DNA from: Deltaproteobacteria bacterium
GTDB taxonomy: Bacteria; Myxococcota_A; Polyangia; GCA-2747355; JADLHG01
Direction: 5' to 3'
Length of the DNA: 64,000 nt
Assembly: GCA_020848905.1 (NCBI GenBank)
Contig: JADLHG010000030.1
Location: 46,195 to 110,194, forward strand
Each line of letters starts with the position of its first letter. Within the stretch, counting starts at the first letter, position 1. Below the pieces are notes generated by a model. It was not told the DNA's origin. It worked only from the letters and a program-made list of their open reading frames with translations, and made no database searches. A program made the position numbers and the translations under genes. Positions 8,125-14,944 of this stretch are shown in pieces.

Positions 8125-8649
8125 CTAGTCGTTCGGAAGCACGTCCATGGCCTCGAGCGTCTTGACCGTCTCGCGCAGCAACACGTTGCGCCTCACGGTC
8201 TCCGGCTTCTCGCCCTTCGCCATGACCGCTTGAAACATCGTCTCGACGAACATGGCCGACGTCGCGTCCTTGATGACCGGCTTGGGAACCTCGATGCCGC
8301 CCTTGAACGCCCGCACCACCGTGCGCACGCGCGCGAGGAGCTTGGCCCGCTCGGCGTCGAAGTGCTGACCCAGGCTGACGAACCCCGCGGCGAGCATCGT
8401 CCCGATGGAGGGGATGATGAGGTCGTGCGGCTGGACGCCCAGGTGCGGCGCGAGGGCGAACGCACCGCCGATGATCGCCGGACCGGCGGCCAGGGCAAGC
8501 CAGGACTTCAGGCGGTAGCTGCCGACCTTCAGCTCGCGCGCGTGGTCGCGGTACATGGGAGCCACCTGCGGCGTCTGCTTCATGAACTGTTTGAAGGAGA
8601 CCTTGAGGCGGTCGGCGCTGCTCTTGTCCGCGCGGGCGGAGACGGTCAT
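8125..8649 (-). CDS. Membrane protein of unknown function
   Basis: About 174 residues. A basic N-terminal 50 residues precede two adjacent hydrophobic segments (LALAAGPAIIGGAFALAP and LIIPSIGTMLAAGFVSLG), which can form a membrane hairpin. A charged helical C-terminal half of about 80 residues would face the cytoplasm. No family was recognised. The ATG at 8649 is used; an in-frame TTG at 8664 would add five residues. It is transcribed divergently from the beta-barrel gene, with about 240 bases between them. Confidence 0.7.
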   Translation of the reverse strand: MTVSARADKSSADRLKVSFKQFMKQTPQVAPMYRDHARELKVGSYRLKSWLALAAGPAIIGGAFALAPHLGVQPHDLIIPSIGTMLAAGFVSLGQHFDAERAKLLARVRTVVRAFKGGIEVPKPVIKDATSAMFVETMFQAVMAKGEKPETVRRNVLLRETVKTLEAMDVLPND

Positions 8650-8889
8650 CGTGCCGACGGCCAAAGGGGTGATCAGGGCCAGTGCAACGCGTGGCGAGAT
8701 GGCCGAAGTGTCACTCTTTTCTCGGGCGGTCGCGGCGCCGAGCGGAGTACGCGGGTGGCTCCAGCGGCCAGCCAGGGAGCCGCGCCGGGGGGAATATCGA
8801 CCGATCGAAGCGGCCGGACGACCTCTCGCCTCCCCGCCGAGGGGCCTTGCCAGGGGACAGAGCTTGCGCCAGCCTCGGCCCGGCTACCG

Positions 8890-9900
8890 ATGACCGTACG
8901 TCTGCTGACCGGCGCGCTCGCGCTGTTCCTCCTCGCCACCCTGGCCCACGCCGAGGAGCCGCGCCCGCGCTCCTTCGCCAGCCTCGATTGGAACGCCTCG
9001 GTCTCCGTCCTCGCGGGCTACGACGACAACATCTCCATCTCCTCGCTCTTTCGGCCCGGCGCGAAGCAAGGCTCGGGCACCCTCGAGCTCGGTGGGCGCC
9101 TCGGGGGCGAGCTCGGGCTCGGCGAGCTCTTCGAGGCGGAGCTCTCCTACGGCTTCGGCCAGACCTTCTACTTCTCCGACTCCGAGCTGAGCTCGCAGAG
9201 CCATACCCTCGGGCTCGAGGCGCGGCTGACCCACGACCGCGTCGAAGCCGCGCTGGGCTACGCCTTTGGCGTGACCGCCCTCATCCCCCAGGGCACCTTC
9301 TTCTCCCTCGACCACGAGCCCTCGGCTTCCGTCGAGGTGCGGCTCTGGCGCCGCCTCTGGGCCGGGGTCGAGTACGCCCTTCACCGCTACGACGTGCGCG
9401 ACGCAACCTACTCCTACCTCCAAGGGGAGCGCCACACCCTCGAGCTCTATCCGCAGCTCTTCCTACCCCGCAAGCTCACCCTCTACGGAGGCTACCGCCT
9501 CGAGCTCCTCCGGGTCGGAGCTCTCGTCGACGATCTCACCGGGCGCACCGGCACGACGGTCTCCGTGCGCGCGCCGCTCTCCTCGAACGGGCACTACGTC
9601 TTCTTCTTCGCCCGGTGGCGTCCCCTCGCGCGCCTCGCGTTCGGCCTGAGCGGTCGCGTCGGACGTCGCGCCTACCTCGAGCCGCTCGTCACAACCGAGG
9701 CCACGGGCACGAGCTCCCTCTCGCGTACGGACACCGTGCTCACCCTCGAGCCCACCGCACGCGTCTCCCTCTGGCGCGGGCTCTCGCTGCGCGCCACCTT
9801 CTTCTTCGAGAAGGCCTTCTCCTCGGTCTCCGTGCGCGGCGTCCTGGCCCCGAGCTACTACAACGTCGCCGCCTCGGCCGGCGTGGCCTGGGAGCGGTAG
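8890..9900 (+). CDS. Outer-membrane beta-barrel protein
   Basis: A 336-residue protein with a signal peptide ending in LAHAEE. The mature part is a run of alternating-polarity strands rich in Tyr, Leu and Arg (GYDDNISISSLF, LEAELSYGFGQTFYF, LTLYGGYRLELLRVG, LRATFFFEKAF). It ends in an outer-membrane-type strand with aromatic and branched residues (YNVAASAGVAWER). This is the pattern of a porin-like or surface barrel of 12-16 strands in a Gram-negative outer membrane. The exact family and cargo are unknown. It converges with the seven-repeat lipoprotein gene. Confidence 0.8.
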   Translation: MTVRLLTGALALFLLATLAHAEEPRPRSFASLDWNASVSVLAGYDDNISISSLFRPGAKQGSGTLELGGRLGGELGLGELFEAELSYGFGQTFYFSDSELSSQSHTLGLEARLTHDRVEAALGYAFGVTALIPQGTFFSLDHEPSASVEVRLWRRLWAGVEYALHRYDVRDATYSYLQGERHTLELYPQLFLPRKLTLYGGYRLELLRVGALVDDLTGRTGTTVSVRAPLSSNGHYVFFFARWRPLARLAFGLSGRVGRRAYLEPLVTTEATGTSSLSRTDTVLTLEPTARVSLWRGLSLRATFFFEKAFSSVSVRGVLAPSYYNVAASAGVAWER

Positions 9901-9908
9901 ACCAGGAA

Positions 9909-9938
9909 TCCGCCGCGGGCCTGGGATCCCACGGCGGA
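9909..9938. terminator. Hairpin between convergent genes
   Basis: TCCGCCG at 9909-9915 pairs with CGGCGGA at 9932-9938, shortly after the beta-barrel stop and in the gap before a convergent gene. The loop also contains the palindrome GGGATCCC. No T-tract follows, so it is a weak terminator candidate. Confidence 0.35.
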
Positions 9939-10045
9939 CGCCATCGCAAACGAAGACGCGTGGCGCCGGACGCTCGCGTTCCTGCAAGCGACGATCGCCC
10001 GATAGTCCGCGCCGCTCGTGGTTCGGGCGTCCGCGGCGCGGCGGC

Positions 10046-11188
10046 CTAGTTCGTCGGGGCGGGGCTGACCTTGAGCTGGCTCAGGTTGCCCGAGATGATC
10101 TCTCGCGGGCCGGCGATGACGTAGTCGCCAGCGTCGGTGAGAGCCACGCCGACCTGCGCGTCGCAGCAGCCGAAGGACTCCTGGGTGGCGAAAGCGTGGT
10201 GCTCGGTGCCCTTGCCAAAGAGGGCGCCGCGCGGGCCGGCGATAACATAATCGCCGGAGTTGTTGATCGCGACACCTACGCCCGAGTCGCAGCAGCCGAG
10301 GCTCGTCTTGACGTCGAGCACGCTGAAGGTCGTTCCCTTGCCGACAATCACGCGCCGCGGACCAGCCACGACGTAGTCGCCAGCGTCGTTGATGGCAGCG
10401 CCGGCGCCCGAGTCGCAGCAGCCGAAGTCACCGGCGTTGTCGAGCGCGGTCGCGTGGCCCTCGCGACCGAGATAGACCTGGCGCGGGCCGGCGATGAGGT
10501 AGTCGCCGCGCGCGTTGATCGCGACGCCGATGTGGGACTCGCAGCAGCCGGGGGAGGCCGGCAGCGCGATCTCCCGCACGCTCGTGCCGCGGCCGAAATA
10601 GGCGGCACGTGGGCCGGCGATGACGTAGTCGCCGGTAGCGCTGATGGCGGCACCCACCCCCGAGTCGCAGCAACCGAGGCTCTTCGCGAGTCCGAGCTTC
10701 TGGGCCACCTGGTCGCGCCCGACAAAGGCGGCGCGCGACCCGGCCACGACATAGTCTCCGTCGCTGTTGATCGAAGCGCCGACGCCCGCGTCGCAGCAAC
10801 CCAGGCTCTCGGTGAAAGAAAGCTCGCGCGCGACGCCGCCGCTCGTGAGGTACGCCGCGCGCGGCCCGGCGACGAGCAGCTCTCCGGAGGCGTTGAGCGC
10901 CGCGCCGACCCCGGACTCGCAACAGCCGAAAGACTTCGCGTACGAGATTGTGGCGTACGGCGGGGGCGGGGCTGGGATGGCTGTCGCGGGTGGCGCCGGT
11001 TCGGGGCCGGACGGGCTCGGGTTCGCGCACTGCGCGGGGAAGAGCCAACCGAGGATCCCACACAGGCCGCCCTGCGCCTGGCGCTCGCCCGGCGGCGCCG
11101 ACGCGCCCTCCTCGGGCCGGACGGTCTCACCGCAGGCGACCGCCAGGGCGATCGCGCACAGGCCGATGGTGCGTGCTCGGGCCATCAT
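10046..11188 (-). CDS. Lipoprotein with seven GCC(D/E) 42-residue repeats
   Basis: A 380-residue exported protein. The signal peptide ends at the lipobox LAVAC, making Cys19 the likely lipidated residue, and a Pro-rich linker follows to about residue 84. The rest is seven repeats of about 42 residues, each starting FGCC(D/E)SGVG and containing GDYV(V/I)AGPR, with a beta-strand-like second half. Every unit has a vicinal Cys pair, 14 cysteines in all. The repetition suggests a beta-solenoid or propeller on the cell surface. No named family was recognised. The start at 11188 is chosen because the signal peptide begins there; longer in-frame starts would add an implausible Arg-rich leader. Confidence 0.8.
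   Translation of the reverse strand: MMARARTIGLCAIALAVACGETVRPEEGASAPPGERQAQGGLCGILGWLFPAQCANPSPSGPEPAPPATAIPAPPPPYATISYAKSFGCCESGVGAALNASGELLVAGPRAAYLTSGGVARELSFTESLGCCDAGVGASINSDGDYVVAGSRAAFVGRDQVAQKLGLAKSLGCCDSGVGAAISATGDYVIAGPRAAYFGRGTSVREIALPASPGCCESHIGVAINARGDYLIAGPRQVYLGREGHATALDNAGDFGCCDSGAGAAINDAGDYVVAGPRRVIVGKGTTFSVLDVKTSLGCCDSGVGVAINNSGDYVIAGPRGALFGKGTEHHAFATQESFGCCDAQVGVALTDAGDYVIAGPREIISGNLSQLKVSPAPTN
10049..10930 (-). repeat. Seven tandem 126-bp coding repeats
   Basis: The DNA encoding the GCC(D/E) units repeats with a period of about 126 bp, and the segments encoding GDYV-AGPR and GCCDSGVG are nearly identical from copy to copy. The repeats stay in frame throughout, so selection is on the protein. 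Confidence 0.8.
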
Positions 11189-11419
11189 GATCGATCCCTT
11201 CCCGGGGTTCGGCCGCATCGCGCAGCCCCGCGGCAGGGTCCCTTGCAGGGGGCGTACCGAGCGCGTGGCGCGTCCACCACGCCCCGCGCCGGGCGGGAGC
11301 GGTGACAACCCATCAGGATCGTGGGATCTCTCGGGGCGAGCGCGCGACCACGCCTCGCGCGTCGACCGCCATCCCTGGCTAGTGCGGCGCTCGGGGGTGG
11401 CCGGTACGGCCAGGCATGG

Positions 11420-11443
11420 GTATGATCATATCCTTACTCATAC
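11420..11443. promoter_or_regulatory. Palindromic operator candidate of the RHH/MazF operon
   Basis: The perfect palindrome TATGATCATA lies at 11421-11430. GTATGA at 11420-11425 is also an inverted copy of TCATAC at 11438-11443. Both lie 13-36 bases before the antitoxin start. Ribbon-helix-helix antitoxins typically repress their own operon through such sites. The AT-rich patch stands out from the GC-rich surroundings. Confidence 0.5.
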
Positions 11444-11455
11444 AAGAGGTGGCGC

Positions 11456-11761
11456 GTGGCGACGACGGAACGCGTGACGGTGACCCTGCCGTCCGAGCTG
11501 GTCGAGGGCATCGATCGGATAGAGTGCAATCGCAGCCGGTTCATCGCTCAGGCCGTCGCGCGGGAGCTTGCCCGGCGTCGGCGGCAGGAGCTGAAGAAGT
11601 CTCTGGCGAACCCCCACCCGGAGGCGTCGGACCAGGCGGAGGTGGCGCTTCGCGATTGGGCCGAAACACTGCCGTCGGAAGACGAGGCACTCGTCGACAC
11701 GTCGGCTGGCAAGCCCGTCCGCTGGATCGAAGGCGAGGGCTGGGTCGAGGAATCAGCGTGA
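11456..11761 (+). CDS. Ribbon-helix-helix (CopG/MazE-type) antitoxin
   Basis: A 101-residue protein. The N-terminal 45 residues have the ribbon-helix-helix pattern: a beta strand RVTVTLPSELVEGID, then helices with RSRFIAQAVARELARRRR, as in CopG/MetJ-like DNA-binding antitoxins. The C-terminal half is acidic (ALRDWAETLPSEDEAL) and is the expected toxin-binding tail. The GTG at 11456 is preceded by an AGAGG ribosome binding site. Its stop overlaps the MazF-like start (GTGA at 11758-11761), typical of toxin-antitoxin operons. It most likely neutralises the toxin and autorepresses. Confidence 0.85.
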   Translation: MATTERVTVTLPSELVEGIDRIECNRSRFIAQAVARELARRRRQELKKSLANPHPEASDQAEVALRDWAETLPSEDEALVDTSAGKPVRWIEGEGWVEESA

Positions 11762-12114
11762 CCGTCGTCGGTCGCGGAACCGTCGTGCTGGTCGAGCTAG
11801 ACCCCACCGTTGGGCACGAGCAGCGAGGGCTTCGTCCCTGCGTCGTCGTGAGCGACCCGGCCGTGAATGCCGACCAACGGTTCCCTCTCATCGCTGTCGT
11901 CCCCGTGACGGGTACGCTTGGCGAGGGCGCGCTGTATCCGCAACTCAGCCCCGGCGAGAGCGGTCTCACCAAGCCGTCGTGCGCGCTCGTCGATCACCTG
12001 CGATCGATCGACAAGCGCCGCATCCGGCGTATCTATGGCTCGCTGAAGAGCGTCGAGCTGGCGGCGATCGATCTAGGACTCGAGCTCTTCCTCGGGCTGA
12101 CTCCCGATTCCTGA
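11758..12114 (+). CDS. MazF/PemK family toxin
   Basis: A 118-residue protein of the MazF/PemK fold. Family features seen are an N-terminal strand GRGTVVLVELDPTVGHEQRG, then RPCVVVSDPAVNAD, LIAVVPVTGT, a Ser/Thr-rich loop (GLTKPSCALVD), and a helix with DHLRSIDKRRI near the end. Family members are sequence-specific endoribonucleases that cut mRNA when the antitoxin is degraded. The RG and VPVT positions expected for the active site are present. It is translationally coupled to the antitoxin upstream. Confidence 0.88.
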   Translation: MTVVGRGTVVLVELDPTVGHEQRGLRPCVVVSDPAVNADQRFPLIAVVPVTGTLGEGALYPQLSPGESGLTKPSCALVDHLRSIDKRRIRRIYGSLKSVELAAIDLGLELFLGLTPDS

Positions 12115-12137
12115 CTCCCCGGTCTCCCCCCGTCGTC

Positions 12138-12497
12138 TCAATACCCGTCCGGTCCCCAGAGCGTCTCGGCGGCGAGGAGGGTGCCGCAGAGGCCAACCAA
12201 GCCGCCGGGGACTGCAAGTCGGGGCTCGCCGGTCAGGCGATACAGCAAGAACGTGCCGCCCACCGTCGCGGCGGTGCCGACGAGGACCACGGCCGGCCGG
12301 CGCAGAGCCCGAAAGACGCGCTCGCGCGTAGGGAGCCGCGAGAGGAGCGGGCGCAGGAACCCGGGCTTTGGCGACGGCGTCGTCGAGCGCGACATCGCCG
12401 GCGGCGCCGGCGTCGGCAGACCGGCGTGCGCAGCGCCGCAGAGGCCGATCGTCGCGAAGACGAGAAGGCAGGCGAGCGTGCGGGCGGGTGTCGGCAT
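12138..12497 (-). CDS. Small exported protein with C-terminal hydrophobic segments
   Basis: A 119-residue protein. The signal peptide is MPTPARTLACLLVFATIGLCGAAHA. A basic middle follows (RPLLSRLPTRERVFRALRR), then two hydrophobic stretches (AVVLVGTAATVGGTFLLY and VPGGLVGLCGTLLAAETLW) that could span the membrane as a hairpin. No family was recognised. The frame stays open upstream, but the signal peptide makes 12497 the sensible start. It converges with the MazF gene. Confidence 0.55.
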   Translation of the reverse strand: MPTPARTLACLLVFATIGLCGAAHAGLPTPAPPAMSRSTTPSPKPGFLRPLLSRLPTRERVFRALRRPAVVLVGTAATVGGTFLLYRLTGEPRLAVPGGLVGLCGTLLAAETLWGPDGY

Positions 12498-12821
12498 GAG
12501 CTGGGGTTCCTCGACGGGTCTGCGGCGCGCCGGTGCAAGCCTCGGGCCGCGCAGCCCCGGGCCGTGTCCGCGAGCGTCGACGAGGATCACCGCGGAATCG
12601 CTTCGCGCGGGGTAGGTCGCTTGGGTGGCGCCGCGAGTGACCTGGTCGGCCACCTTGGCACCTCGGCCACCGGACTGGCCAGGCGCGCGCCGTCCGCGCG
12701 TCGAGCCATCTCGCGATAGTCCTTGAAATACCTTGGCCGGCGTCCGGCCCGGGGGGCAACGCCCGCTGGCACGTGACCTGCTACACCCCCTCCCGGGCTC
12801 CCTGCACCTCTGGAGACACGC
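12498..12821. other. Intergenic region, 324 bp
   Basis: Lies between two divergently transcribed genes for exported proteins and so should hold both promoters. No clear -35/-10 pair, hairpin or conserved RNA was seen. A reading frame continues through it on the minus strand without coding character. Confidence 0.5.
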
Positions 12822-13952
12822 ATGCTCCGCCACGCCGTTCGTTCTGGCCGGTCCGCTGGACTGATTGTAGGCCTTGCGGCCAGTTTCTCCCTCGTCGCGT
12901 GCGGCGGCGGCTCGACATGCGAACGCGCGGCCGAGCACGTAGCCTCCTGCCTCGGAGAAAGCCCCACGCCCCCCGCCATGGGTTGCTCCGACGCCGAGGC
13001 GCAGACGGTCCTGTCACAGAGCTGCGACGAGCTGCGCGGAGGGCTCAGCCGCTCCGCCCAGGGCCTCGGCGACCTCCTCTGCCGCTTCGCCGCCTGGCTG
13101 TGCCCGAAGCCGCGCGAGCCGCAACCCAAGCCGAGCTGCGGCGAGCCGACGAGCCTGAGTCCGGCGAGCTGCCTCGCGAACGAGCTCGAGGGCGGCTCCT
13201 GGAGTCACGACAGCCGCGCGATCCTGACGCGCACCGCGCTGCTCGCCGGCGATGCGGACGCGACCCGCGAGGCCTTCAGGCTCGGACAGGAGCTCGAGGG
13301 TAACGGCTGGTCCCATGCGGCCCGCGCCTTCCTCGCCCAGGCGGCTCTCCTCGCCCGGAGTCCGGCGGCGCTGCGCGAGGCCTTCACGCTCGCGCAGGAG
13401 CTCGAGGGCAACTTCTGGAGTCACGAGGGCCGCGCGATCCTGACCATCGCCGCCACGACGGCACCCAGCGCCGCGGCCATGCGCCGCGCCTTCGCGCAAG
13501 CCCAGGAGCTCGAAGGTGGCGGCTGGACCCACGAGTCCCGCGCCATCCTCACTGTCGCCGCCCTGACCGCCTCGAGCGCGACCAAGCTGCGCGAGGCCTT
13601 CGCGCTCGCGCAGGAGCTCGAGGGCAACTTCTGGTCCCACGAAGGCCGCGCCATCCTCACCATCGCCGCCCTGACCGCCCCGAGCACGACCAAGCTGCGC
13701 GAAGCCTTCGCGCTCGCGGACGCGCTCGAGAGCGGCGGCTGGACTCACGAGAGCCGCGCGATCCTCACGCAGGCCGCGCTGCTCGCCGGCTCCCCCGAAA
13801 ACACGCGCAAGGCCTTTGCCCAGGCCGAAGAGCTCAATCCGAGCCTCTGGAGCCACGAGGGACGCGCGGGCCAGGCCTTCAACGCGGCCCTCTCCTTCGC
13901 GGACCCGAGCCGCGCCCGCCAGCCGCTCGTCTTCCACCACCACGCCAGATGA
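12822..13952 (+). CDS. Lipoprotein with seven 36-residue WSHEGRAILT repeats
   Basis: A 376-residue protein. The lipobox LVAC gives Cys27 as the lipidated residue. A Cys-rich segment at 33-117 (eight cysteines) precedes seven tandem repeats of 36 residues from residue 121. The unit reads ELEG-x2-W(S/T)HE(G/S)RAIL, then a helix, then L(R)EAFALAQ. The strict helix-turn-helix periodicity with an invariant Trp, His and Arg suggests a right-handed helical repeat scaffold. It differs from TPR (34 residues) in length and consensus, and no named family was recognised. The start is fixed by a GGAG site and the signal peptide. Confidence 0.8.
   Translation: MLRHAVRSGRSAGLIVGLAASFSLVACGGGSTCERAAEHVASCLGESPTPPAMGCSDAEAQTVLSQSCDELRGGLSRSAQGLGDLLCRFAAWLCPKPREPQPKPSCGEPTSLSPASCLANELEGGSWSHDSRAILTRTALLAGDADATREAFRLGQELEGNGWSHAARAFLAQAALLARSPAALREAFTLAQELEGNFWSHEGRAILTIAATTAPSAAAMRRAFAQAQELEGGGWTHESRAILTVAALTASSATKLREAFALAQELEGNFWSHEGRAILTIAALTAPSTTKLREAFALADALESGGWTHESRAILTQAALLAGSPENTRKAFAQAEELNPSLWSHEGRAGQAFNAALSFADPSRARQPLVFHHHAR
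13182..13930 (+). repeat. Seven tandem 108-bp coding repeats
   Basis: The 36-codon units repeat with a 108-bp period, and neighbouring units (for example those beginning near 13398 and 13614) are almost identical over most of their length. This indicates recent amplification or gene conversion. Confidence 0.8.
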
Positions 13953-14105
13953 TCCCGGGCTGCGTTCGTGCGCGGACAAGGCCCCTGATGCCCTCCCACG
14001 GCGACCGCTCCCGCCGCGCCTGTGCTAGCATCCGGCCGCGTTCGGCGCCGACGACGCGAGAGGCCGTGGCGTCTGCGCCGCGAAGGCAGCACGGAGCACC
14101 GAGCC

Positions 14106-14915
14106 ATGCGCAGTAGCAGTACGAGCGTTCCCAGGGGGGCCTACAACAACCCGGCCGTGCTGCTGCAGCTCATCCGCGACCGCGGCCCCCTCTCGTCGCT
14201 CGAGCTCTTCGATCTGGTCCATCAAGCGGAGCTGCACGGGCAGTCCGGAGACGGTTCGGCTGGCGAATTCGTGTCGCCCTCGTTTCTGGACCTGCGCCGC
14301 GAGGCGATCTCGCGCCAGCTCCGGACCCACGTCGACGCGCTCGAGCACCTCGGGCTGATCGCGCGGAGCGCGCAAAAGATCCTCTCCGTCACGCCGCGCC
14401 TGCGGGAGCTGCAGGACGTGCTGCATCTGAGCCTCGCCGAGCAGGCGGCGAAGATCGGTCGCGCCGGCTCCGAAACCGGGCAGGCCATGGCACAGGCGCT
14501 CCACGCTGCGGCGCAGGCCCGGCTGGAACCCGAGGTGCGCCACGACCTGGTCGCCACGCTCGCCGAGATCAGCCGCTGCGTCGAGAACGGCTCGAACCTC
14601 GCCGCGGTGGCGCTCTCCGGCCGCGTGCTGGAGATCGCCCTGCGCTGGCTGCTCCTGCAGTACAACCAAGTCCCGAACGAAGGGGCGATGGTCGGCACGT
14701 TGCTGGCCAAGGTCCGCGAGCTCGGCCTCGACCGCGAGCTGCCGCCCACCATCACCAACGTCTGCAACGTGATCAATCAGGCCCGCATCAGCGCCATCCA
14801 CGCCCGGGGAGTACCGCACCTCCCGTCGCACAACGAGGCGCACCTGGTGGTCCACGCCGTGGTCGACGTGCTGAACGCGACGATGCTGCGATCGAAGACC
14901 CTGCCGCCGGTGTAG
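14106..14915 (+). CDS. Unknown protein, winged-helix-like N-terminus and DUF4145-like C-terminus
   Basis: A 269-residue soluble protein. Residues 15-105 look like a winged helix (VLLQLIRDRGPLSSLELFD, then ALEHLGLIARS), suggesting DNA binding. Residues 150-265 are helical and include an LSGRVLEIALRWLL segment and an NVINQARISAIHARG segment, resembling DUF4145/abortive-infection-type helical domains. That family assignment is tentative. No enzyme motifs are seen. The gene stands alone between surface protein genes. Confidence 0.6.
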   Translation: MRSSSTSVPRGAYNNPAVLLQLIRDRGPLSSLELFDLVHQAELHGQSGDGSAGEFVSPSFLDLRREAISRQLRTHVDALEHLGLIARSAQKILSVTPRLRELQDVLHLSLAEQAAKIGRAGSETGQAMAQALHAAAQARLEPEVRHDLVATLAEISRCVENGSNLAAVALSGRVLEIALRWLLLQYNQVPNEGAMVGTLLAKVRELGLDRELPPTITNVCNVINQARISAIHARGVPHLPSHNEAHLVVHAVVDVLNATMLRSKTLPPV

Positions 14916-14944
14916 GACCGGCGGCGAGGTCCGTTCCACTCGCG

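Noticed and set aside
13182..13930. Possible CRISPR array from the regular 108-bp period
   Set aside because: The period is a multiple of three, the repeats are wholly coding in one frame, and there are no separate identical repeats with unique spacers.
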